Shown here in pieces: positions 13,890-20,834 of a stretch of 22,166 nt of DNA; positions within the stretch are counted from its first letter, which is position 1, and the number at the start of each line of letters is the position of its first letter. The position numbers and the translations under genes are program-made. Under the pieces are notes generated by a model. That model worked only from the letters and a program-made list of their open reading frames with translations, did not search any database and was not told where the DNA came from. The DNA is taken from the NCBI GenBank assembly GCA_032119475.1, contig JAUMCA010000035.1, positions 1 to 22,166 on the forward strand. The letters are read 5' to 3'. Source of the DNA: F1-60-MAGs149 sp032119475. GTDB lineage: Bacteria > Actinomycetota > Thermoleophilia > Gaiellales > F1-60-MAGs149.

Positions 13890-14000
13890 TGGGTGCACCC
13901 CAAAGGGGTCAGACGGATTCGGGGCATGCGCACCGGTCAGCGGTGCGACTGCCGGGTTGCCGATGCCCCAAATCCGTCTGACCCCTTTGGGGTGCACCCA
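13890..14000. repeat. 111-bp inverted-repeat element (REP/MITE-like)
   Basis: The arms 13890-13927 and 13963-14000 are 38 bases each and match as reverse complements at all but one position. Each arm starts TGGGTGCACCCC, continues AAAGGGGTCAGACGG and ends GGGGCAT. Inside each arm are short palindromes (GGGTGCACCC; ACCCCAAAGGGGT), and the 35-base centre has its own hairpin (CGCACCG 13929-13935 with CGGTGCG 13941-13947). It codes for nothing and fills the space between two convergent stop codons (13883 and 14020), so it may also end transcription. The design is that of a small non-autonomous or REP-type element; that it recurs in the genome is inferred. Confidence 0.85.
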
Positions 14001-14019
14001 TACGATCAGCCGCGGGACA

Positions 14020-15036
14020 TCACCCCCGCCGGCCGACGCCCGCCAGGCGGGCGATGGCGGCCGGATCCCAGCCGTTCATGAAGTCCGCGTGGTACCCGGC
14101 CGTGGACCCGGAATCCAGCGTCCAGTCGTGCGGCTCGCCGTCGCTCGGGTAGCGCACGATCAGGGTCAGCGAGGGGATCGACACGGGATGCGTGCTCGGG
14201 CAGACGCCGCGGTCGGCGCGGGCGACGTGCGCGGAGCCCGGCAGGAAGGCATGCGTGCCGTCCCAGCAGGTGGCGAAGCGCACGACGCCCTCGATGCCGG
14301 TGGCGCAGGTCGGCACGGTCGCCGACAGCGCGGCGTCCTCGACGTCGGCGCAGCGGAACCCGATGCCCTGCTGGGCGGTCGTCGCGAGGCGGTCGCCGCG
14401 GACGACCTGGAAGTCCGCGGGGAAGGTCGCGGTCCGACCGGTGCGGCTCTTCGCGCCCTTGTACATCGCCCGCACGGACGTCGGGAGCACCGTCTTGCCG
14501 TCCGCCATCAGACCCGGCACCCAGTACGCGGACCCGTCGCGGGTGCGGTCGCAGGTCGTGGCGTCGCCGGCGAGGTTCGCGGCCCGCAGCGCGGCGGGCG
14601 TGGAGGCGGGGTTGATCGTGGTCGCGCCGAAGAAGTCGTGGACGTGCCCCGTCTCGGGCTGGCCCGGGAAGACGATCGGATCGAAGGTGCCCGACGTGAC
14701 GTACGCGCAGTCCGTCTTGATGCCGCGACCGCGGTGGCGGCCCGGCCGACCCTCGGTCGGCGCAACGGTGACCGGGGCCCCGGTCACCGCGCTGTCGTCG
14801 CCCGGGCGCTCTGGCCGCTCCGGCCGCTCCGGCCGTGCCGGCCGCTCCGGCCGTGCCGGCCGCTCCGGTCGGTCCCCTCGCTGATCGTCGCCGGTCGGCG
14901 GCGCCGCGCCGGGCGCCGGCTGGCTCGCGACGTCGCCGGGCCGCGACGGACGCTCGTGGTCATGCGCGGCCAGCGCGCTCCCGGCCGTGGCCAGCGCGAC
15001 GAGCGCGGCGATGGCGATCATGGGCAACGAGCGCAT
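14020..15036 (-). CDS. Secreted DUF1996 domain protein with Pro/Arg repeat linker
   Basis: A 338-residue exported protein. The start at 15036 gives a signal peptide (MRSLPMIAIAALVALATAG then SALA-AHD) and has a GGAGG ribosome site six bases upstream, within a palindrome CCTCCGGAGG. A disordered linker follows, with RPE/RPA repeats at about residues 50-75. The rest is the DUF1996 domain: IKTDCAYVTSGTFDPIVFPGQP, the hallmark GHVHDFFGATTIN, STCDRTRDGSAYWVP-like segment (TTCDRTRDGSAYWVPGL), GFRCADVED and a later CWDGTHAFLPGSAHVA. Several paired Cys suggest disulfides. DUF1996 proteins occur in fungi and actinobacteria as secreted proteins of unknown biochemical role, sometimes thought to act on cell-wall or plant polymers. 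The gene converges on mttB-like gene 2 across the inverted-repeat element. Confidence 0.9.
   Translation of the reverse strand: MRSLPMIAIAALVALATAGSALAAHDHERPSRPGDVASQPAPGAAPPTGDDQRGDRPERPARPERPARPERPERPERPGDDSAVTGAPVTVAPTEGRPGRHRGRGIKTDCAYVTSGTFDPIVFPGQPETGHVHDFFGATTINPASTPAALRAANLAGDATTCDRTRDGSAYWVPGLMADGKTVLPTSVRAMYKGAKSRTGRTATFPADFQVVRGDRLATTAQQGIGFRCADVEDAALSATVPTCATGIEGVVRFATCWDGTHAFLPGSAHVARADRGVCPSTHPVSIPSLTLIVRYPSDGEPHDWTLDSGSTAGYHADFMNGWDPAAIARLAGVGRRG
14766..14789. repeat. Perfect 24-bp palindrome inside the DUF1996 gene
   Basis: CGGTGACCGGGG followed directly by its exact reverse complement CCCCGGTCACCG, without a spacer. It encodes the VTGAPVT stretch between the repeat linker and the DUF1996 domain. 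It could form a cruciform or be a binding site, or may be a by-product of the V-T-G-A-P-V-T coding choice. Confidence 0.8.
14804..14875. repeat. Tandem 9-bp repeats coding RPE/RPA units
   Basis: Eight consecutive 9-base units, mostly GGCCGCTCC or GGCCGTGCC, with degenerate outer units. On the coding (minus) strand they give a run of Arg-Pro-Glu and Arg-Pro-Ala triplets in the linker of the DUF1996 protein. The near-identity of the inner units points to recent expansion by slippage, so the copy number may vary between strains. Confidence 0.85.
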
Positions 15037-15103
15037 GCGGGTCCTCCGGAGGCGGCGGGTTCGAGGTTGCTGACGCGCGAGTCCGCCTGATCTGACGCGG
15101 CGG

Positions 15104-15901
15104 TCAGGCCGGCGGGCGGCGCGCCAATTGGGTGCCCTGCGCGGAGTTGTGGGCGTCGAGGGCGATCGCATCGCCGCGCCAGTCGTCGACGGAGTGCTCG
15201 ATCGGGGTGCCGTCGGCCGTGTGCACCGTCCGCGCCTGGCGGAGGATCGGCGTGCCGGCGCGGACCTCGAGGAGCGACGCCGTGGCGCGGTCGGCGGCGA
15301 CGGCGCTGATGCGGTGCCGGCCCGACACGACCTCGATGCCGTGCCCGGCGAGCGTCGCGTAGACGGATCCCGTCGTCAGGTCCGCGTCGACGAGCAGCGC
15401 GCCGACGGGCTCCGGATACGCGGCCCGCTCCACCATGACGGGCGCGCCGTCGAGCAGGCGGACGCGCTCGAGCGTCCAGCAGAGCGCACCGTCCCCGAGG
15501 CGCAGCTCCTCGGCGACGTCGGCCGGGACCGGTCGGCGGACCAGCTCGACCACCCGCGCCCCGGGCGTCGCGCCGGTCCGCCGGGCCCAGGCGCTGAAGG
15601 ACAGGAGCTCCGCGAACGACTGCAGGCGCGGGCGGGCGAGCACGGTCGTGCGCGCGCCGCGGCGGGTCTGCACGAGGCCCTCCGACCGCAGCGTCGCGAT
15701 CGCCTGCCGCACCGTGCCGCGCGCGAGGCCGGTCGCGGTCATCAGCGCGGCGTCGCCCGGGACGACGTCGCCCGGCCGCAGCTCGCCCGCGGTGATCGCA
15801 TCGCGCAGGGCGTCGGCGAGGCGCGCGTGCGCGGGCGCGTCGGGCGCGGCCGCGAAGCGCTGTTCGATGGCCGCCAGGGCGTGCTTGACATGACTAGACA
15901 C
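15104..15901 (-). CDS. GntR-family (HutC type, UTRA domain) transcriptional regulator
   Basis: A 265-residue regulator with a winged helix-turn-helix domain at about residues 22-90 (LADALRDAITAGELRPGD, then LMTATGLARGTVRQAIATL and the wing GLVQTRRGARTTV), and a C-terminal UTRA ligand-binding domain at about 95-255 (FSAWARRTGATPGARV, LERVRLLDGAPVMVERA, PEPVGALLVD, IEVVSGRHRISAV, LRQARTVHTADGTPIEHSVDDWRGD). Such proteins usually repress nearby catabolic genes until a small ligand binds the UTRA domain. It is divergent from the FAD/GcvT dehydrogenases, 41 bases between starts, and two operator-like palindromes lie at that junction, one of them over its own start codon. Control of the dehydrogenase pair and of itself is therefore likely, with a methylated amine or its product as ligand. 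The GTG at 15901 is used because no other start is in frame before the HTH. Confidence 0.93.
   Translation of the reverse strand: MSSHVKHALAAIEQRFAAAPDAPAHARLADALRDAITAGELRPGDVVPGDAALMTATGLARGTVRQAIATLRSEGLVQTRRGARTTVLARPRLQSFAELLSFSAWARRTGATPGARVVELVRRPVPADVAEELRLGDGALCWTLERVRLLDGAPVMVERAAYPEPVGALLVDADLTTGSVYATLAGHGIEVVSGRHRISAVAADRATASLLEVRAGTPILRQARTVHTADGTPIEHSVDDWRGDAIALDAHNSAQGTQLARRPPA
15885..15890 (+). promoter_or_regulatory. Consensus -35 box ahead of the dehydrogenase operon
   Basis: TTGACA, a perfect -35 sequence, lies directly before operator candidate 1 and 52 bases before the dehydrogenase ATG. No good -10 is seen at 16-18 bases, so the promoter is tentative. A repressor on operator 1 would cover the spacer. 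Confidence 0.3.
15891..15900. promoter_or_regulatory. GntR/HutC-type operator candidate 1
   Basis: TGACTAGACA differs at one position from the palindrome TGTCTAGACA, which fits the sites known for HutC-subfamily regulators. It overlaps the start codon of the GntR gene and adjoins the TTGACA box. Confidence 0.55.
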
Positions 15902-15923
15902 GTCTGCGACCTTGCGGTTCAGA

Positions 15924-15933
15924 TGTCCAGACA
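15924..15933. promoter_or_regulatory. GntR/HutC-type operator candidate 2
   Basis: TGTCCAGACA also differs at one position from TGTCTAGACA and is 33 bases (about three helix turns) from candidate 1, so two dimers would lie on the same face of the DNA. It ends nine bases before the dehydrogenase ATG. Confidence 0.55.
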
Positions 15934-15942
15934 GGACCAGCC

Positions 15943-18414
15943 ATGAGCGAGACTGTACCGAGCCGCGCGCGGATCGTCATCGTCGGCGGCGGCGTGATCG
16001 GCTGCAGCATCGCGTACCACCTGGCGGCGCAGGGCGAGCGCGACGTCGTGGTGCTCGAGCAGACGGCGATCGGCGGGGGCACCACGTGGCACGCGGCGGG
16101 CATGGTGGGGCGCCTGCGCGCGAGCAGCACGTTCGCCCGGATGTGCGACATCTCCGCGACCCTCTACGCCGGACTCGAGGAGGAGACCGGCGAGCACGTC
16201 GACTGGCGCCAGTGCGGAACGCTGTACGTGGCCCGCTGCGAGGAGCGGATGGTCCAGTACCGCCGCACCGGCGCGATGGCCCAGCACCTCGGCATCGACG
16301 TGGAGATGGTCTCGCCGCACGAGGCGATCGACCTGTTCCCCCTCCAGCGCGGCGACGACCTCGTCGGGGGCCTGCACATCCCCGACGACGGGAAGGTCGA
16401 GCCGGCGGGCGTCGCACGGGCGCTCGCGCAGGGCGCGCGCATGCGCGGTGCGACCGTCTGCGAGGAGGCGCGCGTCACCGCGCTGGTCGTCTCGGACGGT
16501 CGGGCGACCGGCGTGCAGCTCGCGGACGGGTACGTGATCGAGGCCGAGGAGATCGTCCTCTGCGGCGGCATGTGGACGCGGGATCTCGCACGCGCCCACG
16601 GCATCCACGTCCCCCTCGCGCCCGTCGAGCACCACTACGCGGACTCGAAGCCGATCCCCGGCGACATCGACATGTACCCGTGCACGCGTGACGCCGACGG
16701 CTGCACGTACTACCTGACCGTCCACGACCGCATCCGGCTCGGCGCGTTCCAGGCCGTGACCAAGGCGTGGGACGTCGACCCCGTGCCGTATCCGTTCTCG
16801 TACAGCCTGCTCGAGGATGACTGGGAGCACTTCGCCCCGCCGCTGCGCGAGGGCCTGCACCGGCTCCCGGTGCTGGAGGAGGTCGGCTTCGATCGGTTCG
16901 TCAACGGCCCTGAGTCGTTCACCCCCGACGCCAACTTCATGCTCGGCCCCGCGCCGAGCGTCCCCGGCGTCTGGATCGCCGCGGGGATGAACTCGGCCGG
17001 CCTCGCGTTCGGCGGTGGCGTGGGGGCCGCGCTCGCGCACTGGCTCGTCGAGGGGCACCAGCCGTTCGACCTCAGCATGGTCGACCCCGCGCGCTTCGCC
17101 CCGGAGCAGGACGACCTCGCCTACCTGCGCGAGCGCGTCACGGAGGCGCTCGGCACGCATTACCTGATGGCGTACCCGAACCGCGAGCTGACGACGGGCC
17201 GCGGCCTCCGCCGCTCGCCCGTCCACGATCGCCTCGCCGCCGCGGGGGCGTGGTTCGGCGAGAAGGCGGGCTACGAGCGGGCCAACGTGTTCGGCGAACC
17301 CGGCACGACGCCGACGATCACCTACGGCTTCAGCCGCCAGTCGTGGTTCGGGGACCACCGCGACGAGCACCTGGCGTGCCGCGAGCGCGCCGCGCTGTTC
17401 GACCAGTCCGGCTTCGGCAAGCTCGACGTGGTCGGTGCCGATGCGTGCGCCGTGCTGCAGCGCCTGTGCGCCAACGACGTCGACGTCGTGCCCGGCACCC
17501 TGGTGTACACGGCGATGCTCGACGACCGCGGCCGCTTCGCCAGCGACTGCACCGTCCTGCGGCTCGCCCGGGATCGCTTCCGGATCGTCACCGGCACCGC
17601 CCAGCGCATCCGCGACCTGTGGCACGTGCGCCACGGCGTGCGCGACGGCGAGGACTGCCGGGTCGACGACGTCACCGCCGACCACGCCGTGCTGTCCCTG
17701 ATGGGCCCGCGCTCGCGCACGCTGCTCGCGGAGTGCAGCCCGGACGACTTCGGCAACGCCGCCTTCCCGTTCGGCGCGGTGCGCGCGGTGCGCATCGACG
17801 ACGCCGAGGTCACCGCCGCGCGCGTCACCTACGTCGGGGAGCTCGGCTGGGAGTTCCACGTGCCGATCGCCGACGCGCCAGCCGTGTACTGGGCGCTCGC
17901 GCGCGTCGGGGACGACGATGCGGCCCGCCTCGCGGGGCACTACGCGATCAACTCGCTGCGGCTCGAGAAGGCCTACCGCGCCTGGGGGCACGAGCTCTCG
18001 CCCGACGAGACGCCGCTCGAGGCCGGCCTCGGCTTCGCCGTCGCCTGGGACAAGCCCGGCGGCTTCGTGGGCCGGGACGCGCTGCTCGCCCAGCGCGAGG
18101 CGGGAGCCGACGCGCTGCCGAAGCGGCTGCTCCAGTACCGCGCCCGGGATCCCGAGCTGGTCCTGTGGGGCGGCGAGCGGGTCCGGCGGGACGGCGCGCC
18201 GGTCGGCTACACGACGAGCGGCGCGTACGGCCACGCGGTCGGCGGCGCCGTCGCGCTCGGGTACGCGCGCCATGCGGACGGCGTGAGCGCGGACTGGGTC
18301 GCGTCCGGCCGCTTCACCGTCGAGGTGAACGGGGAGCAGCACCCGGTCGACGCCGCGCTGCGGCCCTTCTACGACCCGGACCGCACGCGCATCCTCGCGG
18401 AGACGGCGGCGTGA
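15943..18414 (+). CDS. FAD-dependent dimethylglycine/sarcosine dehydrogenase family protein with GcvT domain, copy 1
   Basis: An 823-residue two-part enzyme. Residues about 10-370 form a DAO-type FAD domain with the dinucleotide motif VGGGVIGCSIAYHL (Gly15-Gly20) and the likely covalent FAD histidine His50 in TTWHAAGM. A linking FAO_M region follows (about 370-430, ending GYERANVF), then a GcvT aminomethyltransferase-like domain from about 440 (RERAALFDQSGFGKLDVVG, VTYVGELGWEFHVP) and a GcvT C-terminal domain (NSLRLEKAYRAWGHELSPDETPLEAGLGF). Enzymes of this design oxidise an N-methyl group of dimethylglycine or sarcosine and pass the one-carbon unit to tetrahydrofolate in the GcvT half. Length equals that of bacterial dimethylglycine oxidases (about 830). 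An AGGA ribosome site precedes the ATG. Its stop overlaps the next start by 4 bases. The exact substrate is not decidable by eye. Confidence 0.92.
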   Translation: MSETVPSRARIVIVGGGVIGCSIAYHLAAQGERDVVVLEQTAIGGGTTWHAAGMVGRLRASSTFARMCDISATLYAGLEEETGEHVDWRQCGTLYVARCEERMVQYRRTGAMAQHLGIDVEMVSPHEAIDLFPLQRGDDLVGGLHIPDDGKVEPAGVARALAQGARMRGATVCEEARVTALVVSDGRATGVQLADGYVIEAEEIVLCGGMWTRDLARAHGIHVPLAPVEHHYADSKPIPGDIDMYPCTRDADGCTYYLTVHDRIRLGAFQAVTKAWDVDPVPYPFSYSLLEDDWEHFAPPLREGLHRLPVLEEVGFDRFVNGPESFTPDANFMLGPAPSVPGVWIAAGMNSAGLAFGGGVGAALAHWLVEGHQPFDLSMVDPARFAPEQDDLAYLRERVTEALGTHYLMAYPNRELTTGRGLRRSPVHDRLAAAGAWFGEKAGYERANVFGEPGTTPTITYGFSRQSWFGDHRDEHLACRERAALFDQSGFGKLDVVGADACAVLQRLCANDVDVVPGTLVYTAMLDDRGRFASDCTVLRLARDRFRIVTGTAQRIRDLWHVRHGVRDGEDCRVDDVTADHAVLSLMGPRSRTLLAECSPDDFGNAAFPFGAVRAVRIDDAEVTAARVTYVGELGWEFHVPIADAPAVYWALARVGDDDAARLAGHYAINSLRLEKAYRAWGHELSPDETPLEAGLGFAVAWDKPGGFVGRDALLAQREAGADALPKRLLQYRARDPELVLWGGERVRRDGAPVGYTTSGAYGHAVGGAVALGYARHADGVSADWVASGRFTVEVNGEQHPVDAALRPFYDPDRTRILAETAA

Positions 18415-20822
18415 TCGAGCGCGCGGACGTCGTGGTCATCGGCGGCGGCGTGACCGGCTGCAGCATCGCCTACCACCTCGCGAGGGCCGGAGCCGGCTCC
18501 GTCGTCCTCGTCGAGAAGGGCGAGCTCACGAGCGGGTCGACGCACCACGCCGCCGGCCTCGTCACGCAGTACAACCCGTCCCAGACGATGATGCGGTTCC
18601 GCCGCTACTCGATCGAGCTGTACACGGAGCTCGAGGTGTTCGAGCGAACGGGGTCCCTGCGGATCGCGTCGTCGCCGGAGCAGCTCGCCGAGCTGCGGCG
18701 CGGCGTCTCGCGGGCGCGGGGCATCGGCCTCGACGTGAGCCTGCTGTCCCCCGAGGAGTGCCTCGAGCGGATGCCGGCCGCGTCCCCCGCGTCGCTCCAC
18801 GGCGGCATCTGGGTGCCCGAGGACGGCTGGCTGGATCCGCACCGGACCACCTACGCGCTGGCCAACGCCGCGCGCGAGCTGGGCGTCGAGATCGTGCAGC
18901 GCTGCCGCGTCACGGGCATCCGCCGCCGTCCGGACGGCGCCGTTGCCGCCGTGGAGACCGAGCAGGGGGCGATCGAGACGCCGTGCATCGTCAACGCGGC
19001 CGGCATGTGGGCTCCGCGCGTGTGCGCGATGGTCGGCACGTGGGTGCCGTCGACGCCGGTCGACCACCAGCACATCGCCCTGACCGCGGTGCCCGGCCAC
19101 GAGCTGCCCCGGGACATGCCGTGCTTCCGCGACCCCGACAACCTGGTCTACGGCAAGTCCGAGGCCGGCGGCATCCTCTTCGGGGGGTATGAACCGGATG
19201 CGCCGGCGCGGTGGATCGACGGTGTCCCGTGGGACCACGGCGCGCGCTCGATGCCGGCGGACGAGGAGCGCTTCGCGCAGCTCATGCAGGGCGCGATCCG
19301 GCGCTTCCCCTTCCTCGAGCGGGCGGGCGTCGTCGCCCTGATCTGCCATCCGGACGCCATGACGCCCGACGCCAATCCGCTGCTCGGGCCGATGCCCGGC
19401 GTCCCCGGCTTCTGGGTCGCGGCCGGCCTGTCGCTGAACGGGTTCGGCGGCGCCGGCGGCATCGGCAAGGCGGTGGCCGAGTGGATCACCGCGGGCGAGA
19501 CCGAGTGGGACGTCTCCGGGTACCGCCCGTGGCGGTTCCACTCCGTGTACCGGGACCCGAAGCACGCGGCGATCGCCGGGCAGGAGACGTACCGGTACTA
19601 CTACCGGCTGCGCTACCCCTACGACCAGGATGAGTGGGGACGGCCGTCGCGCCTCTCCGCGTTGCACTCGCGCCTGCAGGAGGCCGGCACCGTCTTCGGC
19701 GTGAAGTCCGGCTTCGAGCGCGCGGAGTACGTCGATCCGGCCGCGCCGTGGCGCCGGATGGGCGCCGACCAGCGCGGGTGGGGGTGGGGCGCGCCGCCCT
19801 TCCTCGACCTCATCGGCGAGGAGCACCGCGCGATGCGCGAGACCGCCGGCATCATCGACCTCTCGTCCTTCGGCAAGATCCGGGTCAGCGGACCCGATGC
19901 CCTCGTGCTCCTCGAGCTGGCCTGCGACGCGGCGATCGACCGCCCGGTCGGCAGCGTCGTGTACACGCAGATGCTCGACCACCGCGGCGGCGTCATCGCC
20001 GACGTGACGGTCACCCGGCTCGCCGCGGACGACTTCCGGATGGTCACCGGTGCGGGCGCGCTAGCGGCGGACCTCGGGTGGCTCGCGGGCATCGCGCACC
20101 GCCTGGCCCTCGACGTCGGCCTCGCGGACGAGTCCGATGCGCTGACCGTGATCGGCCTGTGGGGCCCGGCGGTCCGCGCGATCATGGCCGCCGCCTGCGC
20201 GGAGGACGTCGCCGACATCGAGTTCGCGACCGGGCGCGACATCCGCGTGGGTCCCGCGCCGTGCTTCGCGCAGCGGATCACCTACGTCGGCGAGCACGGC
20301 TTCGAGCTGTACGTCGATCCGCGCTGGGCCGTCGCCGTCTGGGACGCGCTCCACGCGGCCGGCGCCGAGCACGGCCTGCGCGTCTGCGGCTACCGGGCGC
20401 TGGACGGGCTGCGCCTGGAGAAGGGCTACCGCTACATCGGCACGGACCTCACCCCGAGCGACACGCCGGACCAGGCGGGCCTGGCGTTCTGCGCGCGCAA
20501 GGACGCCGACTTCATCGGCAAGGAGGCGCTCGCGGCGCGTCGCGCCGCCGGCTTCGCGACGCGCATCCGCACCCTGGCCATCGGGGATGGCGAGTGGGCA
20601 CCAGCGTACGGCGGCGAGGCGGTGGAGTGCGACGGCGCCGTGATCGGCCGGCTGCGCTCCGTGGCGTACGGGTACACCGTCGGCCGCATGCTGGGCTACG
20701 CCTACCTGCCGACGGCGGTGGGGGAGGGCGCCGTGCTCACCGTGGAGACGCTCGACGGCCCCGTCGCCGCGACGGTCGTCGCCGACCGGCTCGTCGATCC
20801 GGATGGCACGCGGATGCGCTGA
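18411..20822 (+). CDS. FAD-dependent dimethylglycine/sarcosine dehydrogenase family protein with GcvT domain, copy 2
   Basis: An 803-residue relative of the preceding protein, starting at the GTG inside the GTGA overlap, so translation is coupled. The FAD motif is VIGGGVTGCSIAYHL (Gly11-Gly16) and the likely covalent FAD His is His46 in STHHAAGL. The FAD half ends with TPDANPLLGPMPGVPGFWVAAGLSLNGFGGAGGIG; the FAO_M region has an unusual Tyr-rich segment (YRYYYRLRYPYDQ); the GcvT half includes GIIDLSSFGKIRVSG, ITYVGEHGFELYVDP and DGLRLEKGYRYIGTDLTPSDTP. Two such enzymes in tandem could act on consecutive methyl groups (dimethylglycine, then sarcosine) or on two different methylated amines. It is the last gene of the GntR-controlled set and converges on the next gene with a 12-base gap. 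Confidence 0.92.
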   Translation: MIERADVVVIGGGVTGCSIAYHLARAGAGSVVLVEKGELTSGSTHHAAGLVTQYNPSQTMMRFRRYSIELYTELEVFERTGSLRIASSPEQLAELRRGVSRARGIGLDVSLLSPEECLERMPAASPASLHGGIWVPEDGWLDPHRTTYALANAARELGVEIVQRCRVTGIRRRPDGAVAAVETEQGAIETPCIVNAAGMWAPRVCAMVGTWVPSTPVDHQHIALTAVPGHELPRDMPCFRDPDNLVYGKSEAGGILFGGYEPDAPARWIDGVPWDHGARSMPADEERFAQLMQGAIRRFPFLERAGVVALICHPDAMTPDANPLLGPMPGVPGFWVAAGLSLNGFGGAGGIGKAVAEWITAGETEWDVSGYRPWRFHSVYRDPKHAAIAGQETYRYYYRLRYPYDQDEWGRPSRLSALHSRLQEAGTVFGVKSGFERAEYVDPAAPWRRMGADQRGWGWGAPPFLDLIGEEHRAMRETAGIIDLSSFGKIRVSGPDALVLLELACDAAIDRPVGSVVYTQMLDHRGGVIADVTVTRLAADDFRMVTGAGALAADLGWLAGIAHRLALDVGLADESDALTVIGLWGPAVRAIMAAACAEDVADIEFATGRDIRVGPAPCFAQRITYVGEHGFELYVDPRWAVAVWDALHAAGAEHGLRVCGYRALDGLRLEKGYRYIGTDLTPSDTPDQAGLAFCARKDADFIGKEALAARRAAGFATRIRTLAIGDGEWAPAYGGEAVECDGAVIGRLRSVAYGYTVGRMLGYAYLPTAVGEGAVLTVETLDGPVAATVVADRLVDPDGTRMR

Positions 20823-20834
20823 CCGCGGGCGCGC

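Noticed and set aside
12102..13997. A 631-codon minus-strand open frame opposite mttB-like gene 2
   Set aside because: No recognisable motif, and it would overlap sco in another frame; the methyltransferase on the plus strand is certain.
14804..14875. Short direct repeats as a possible CRISPR array
   Set aside because: Units are 9 bases without spacers and are in frame with a coding linker; this is a protein-coding tandem repeat.
15919..18342. An 807-codon minus-strand open frame opposite dehydrogenase copy 1
   Set aside because: The composition is that of a GC-driven shadow frame, and the plus-strand protein carries clear FAD and GcvT motifs throughout.
17250..18410. In-frame upstream extension of dehydrogenase copy 2
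   Set aside because: The extra 387 codons are Arg-rich and lie inside copy 1. The GTG at 18411 places the FAD motif at the usual distance from the N-terminus.
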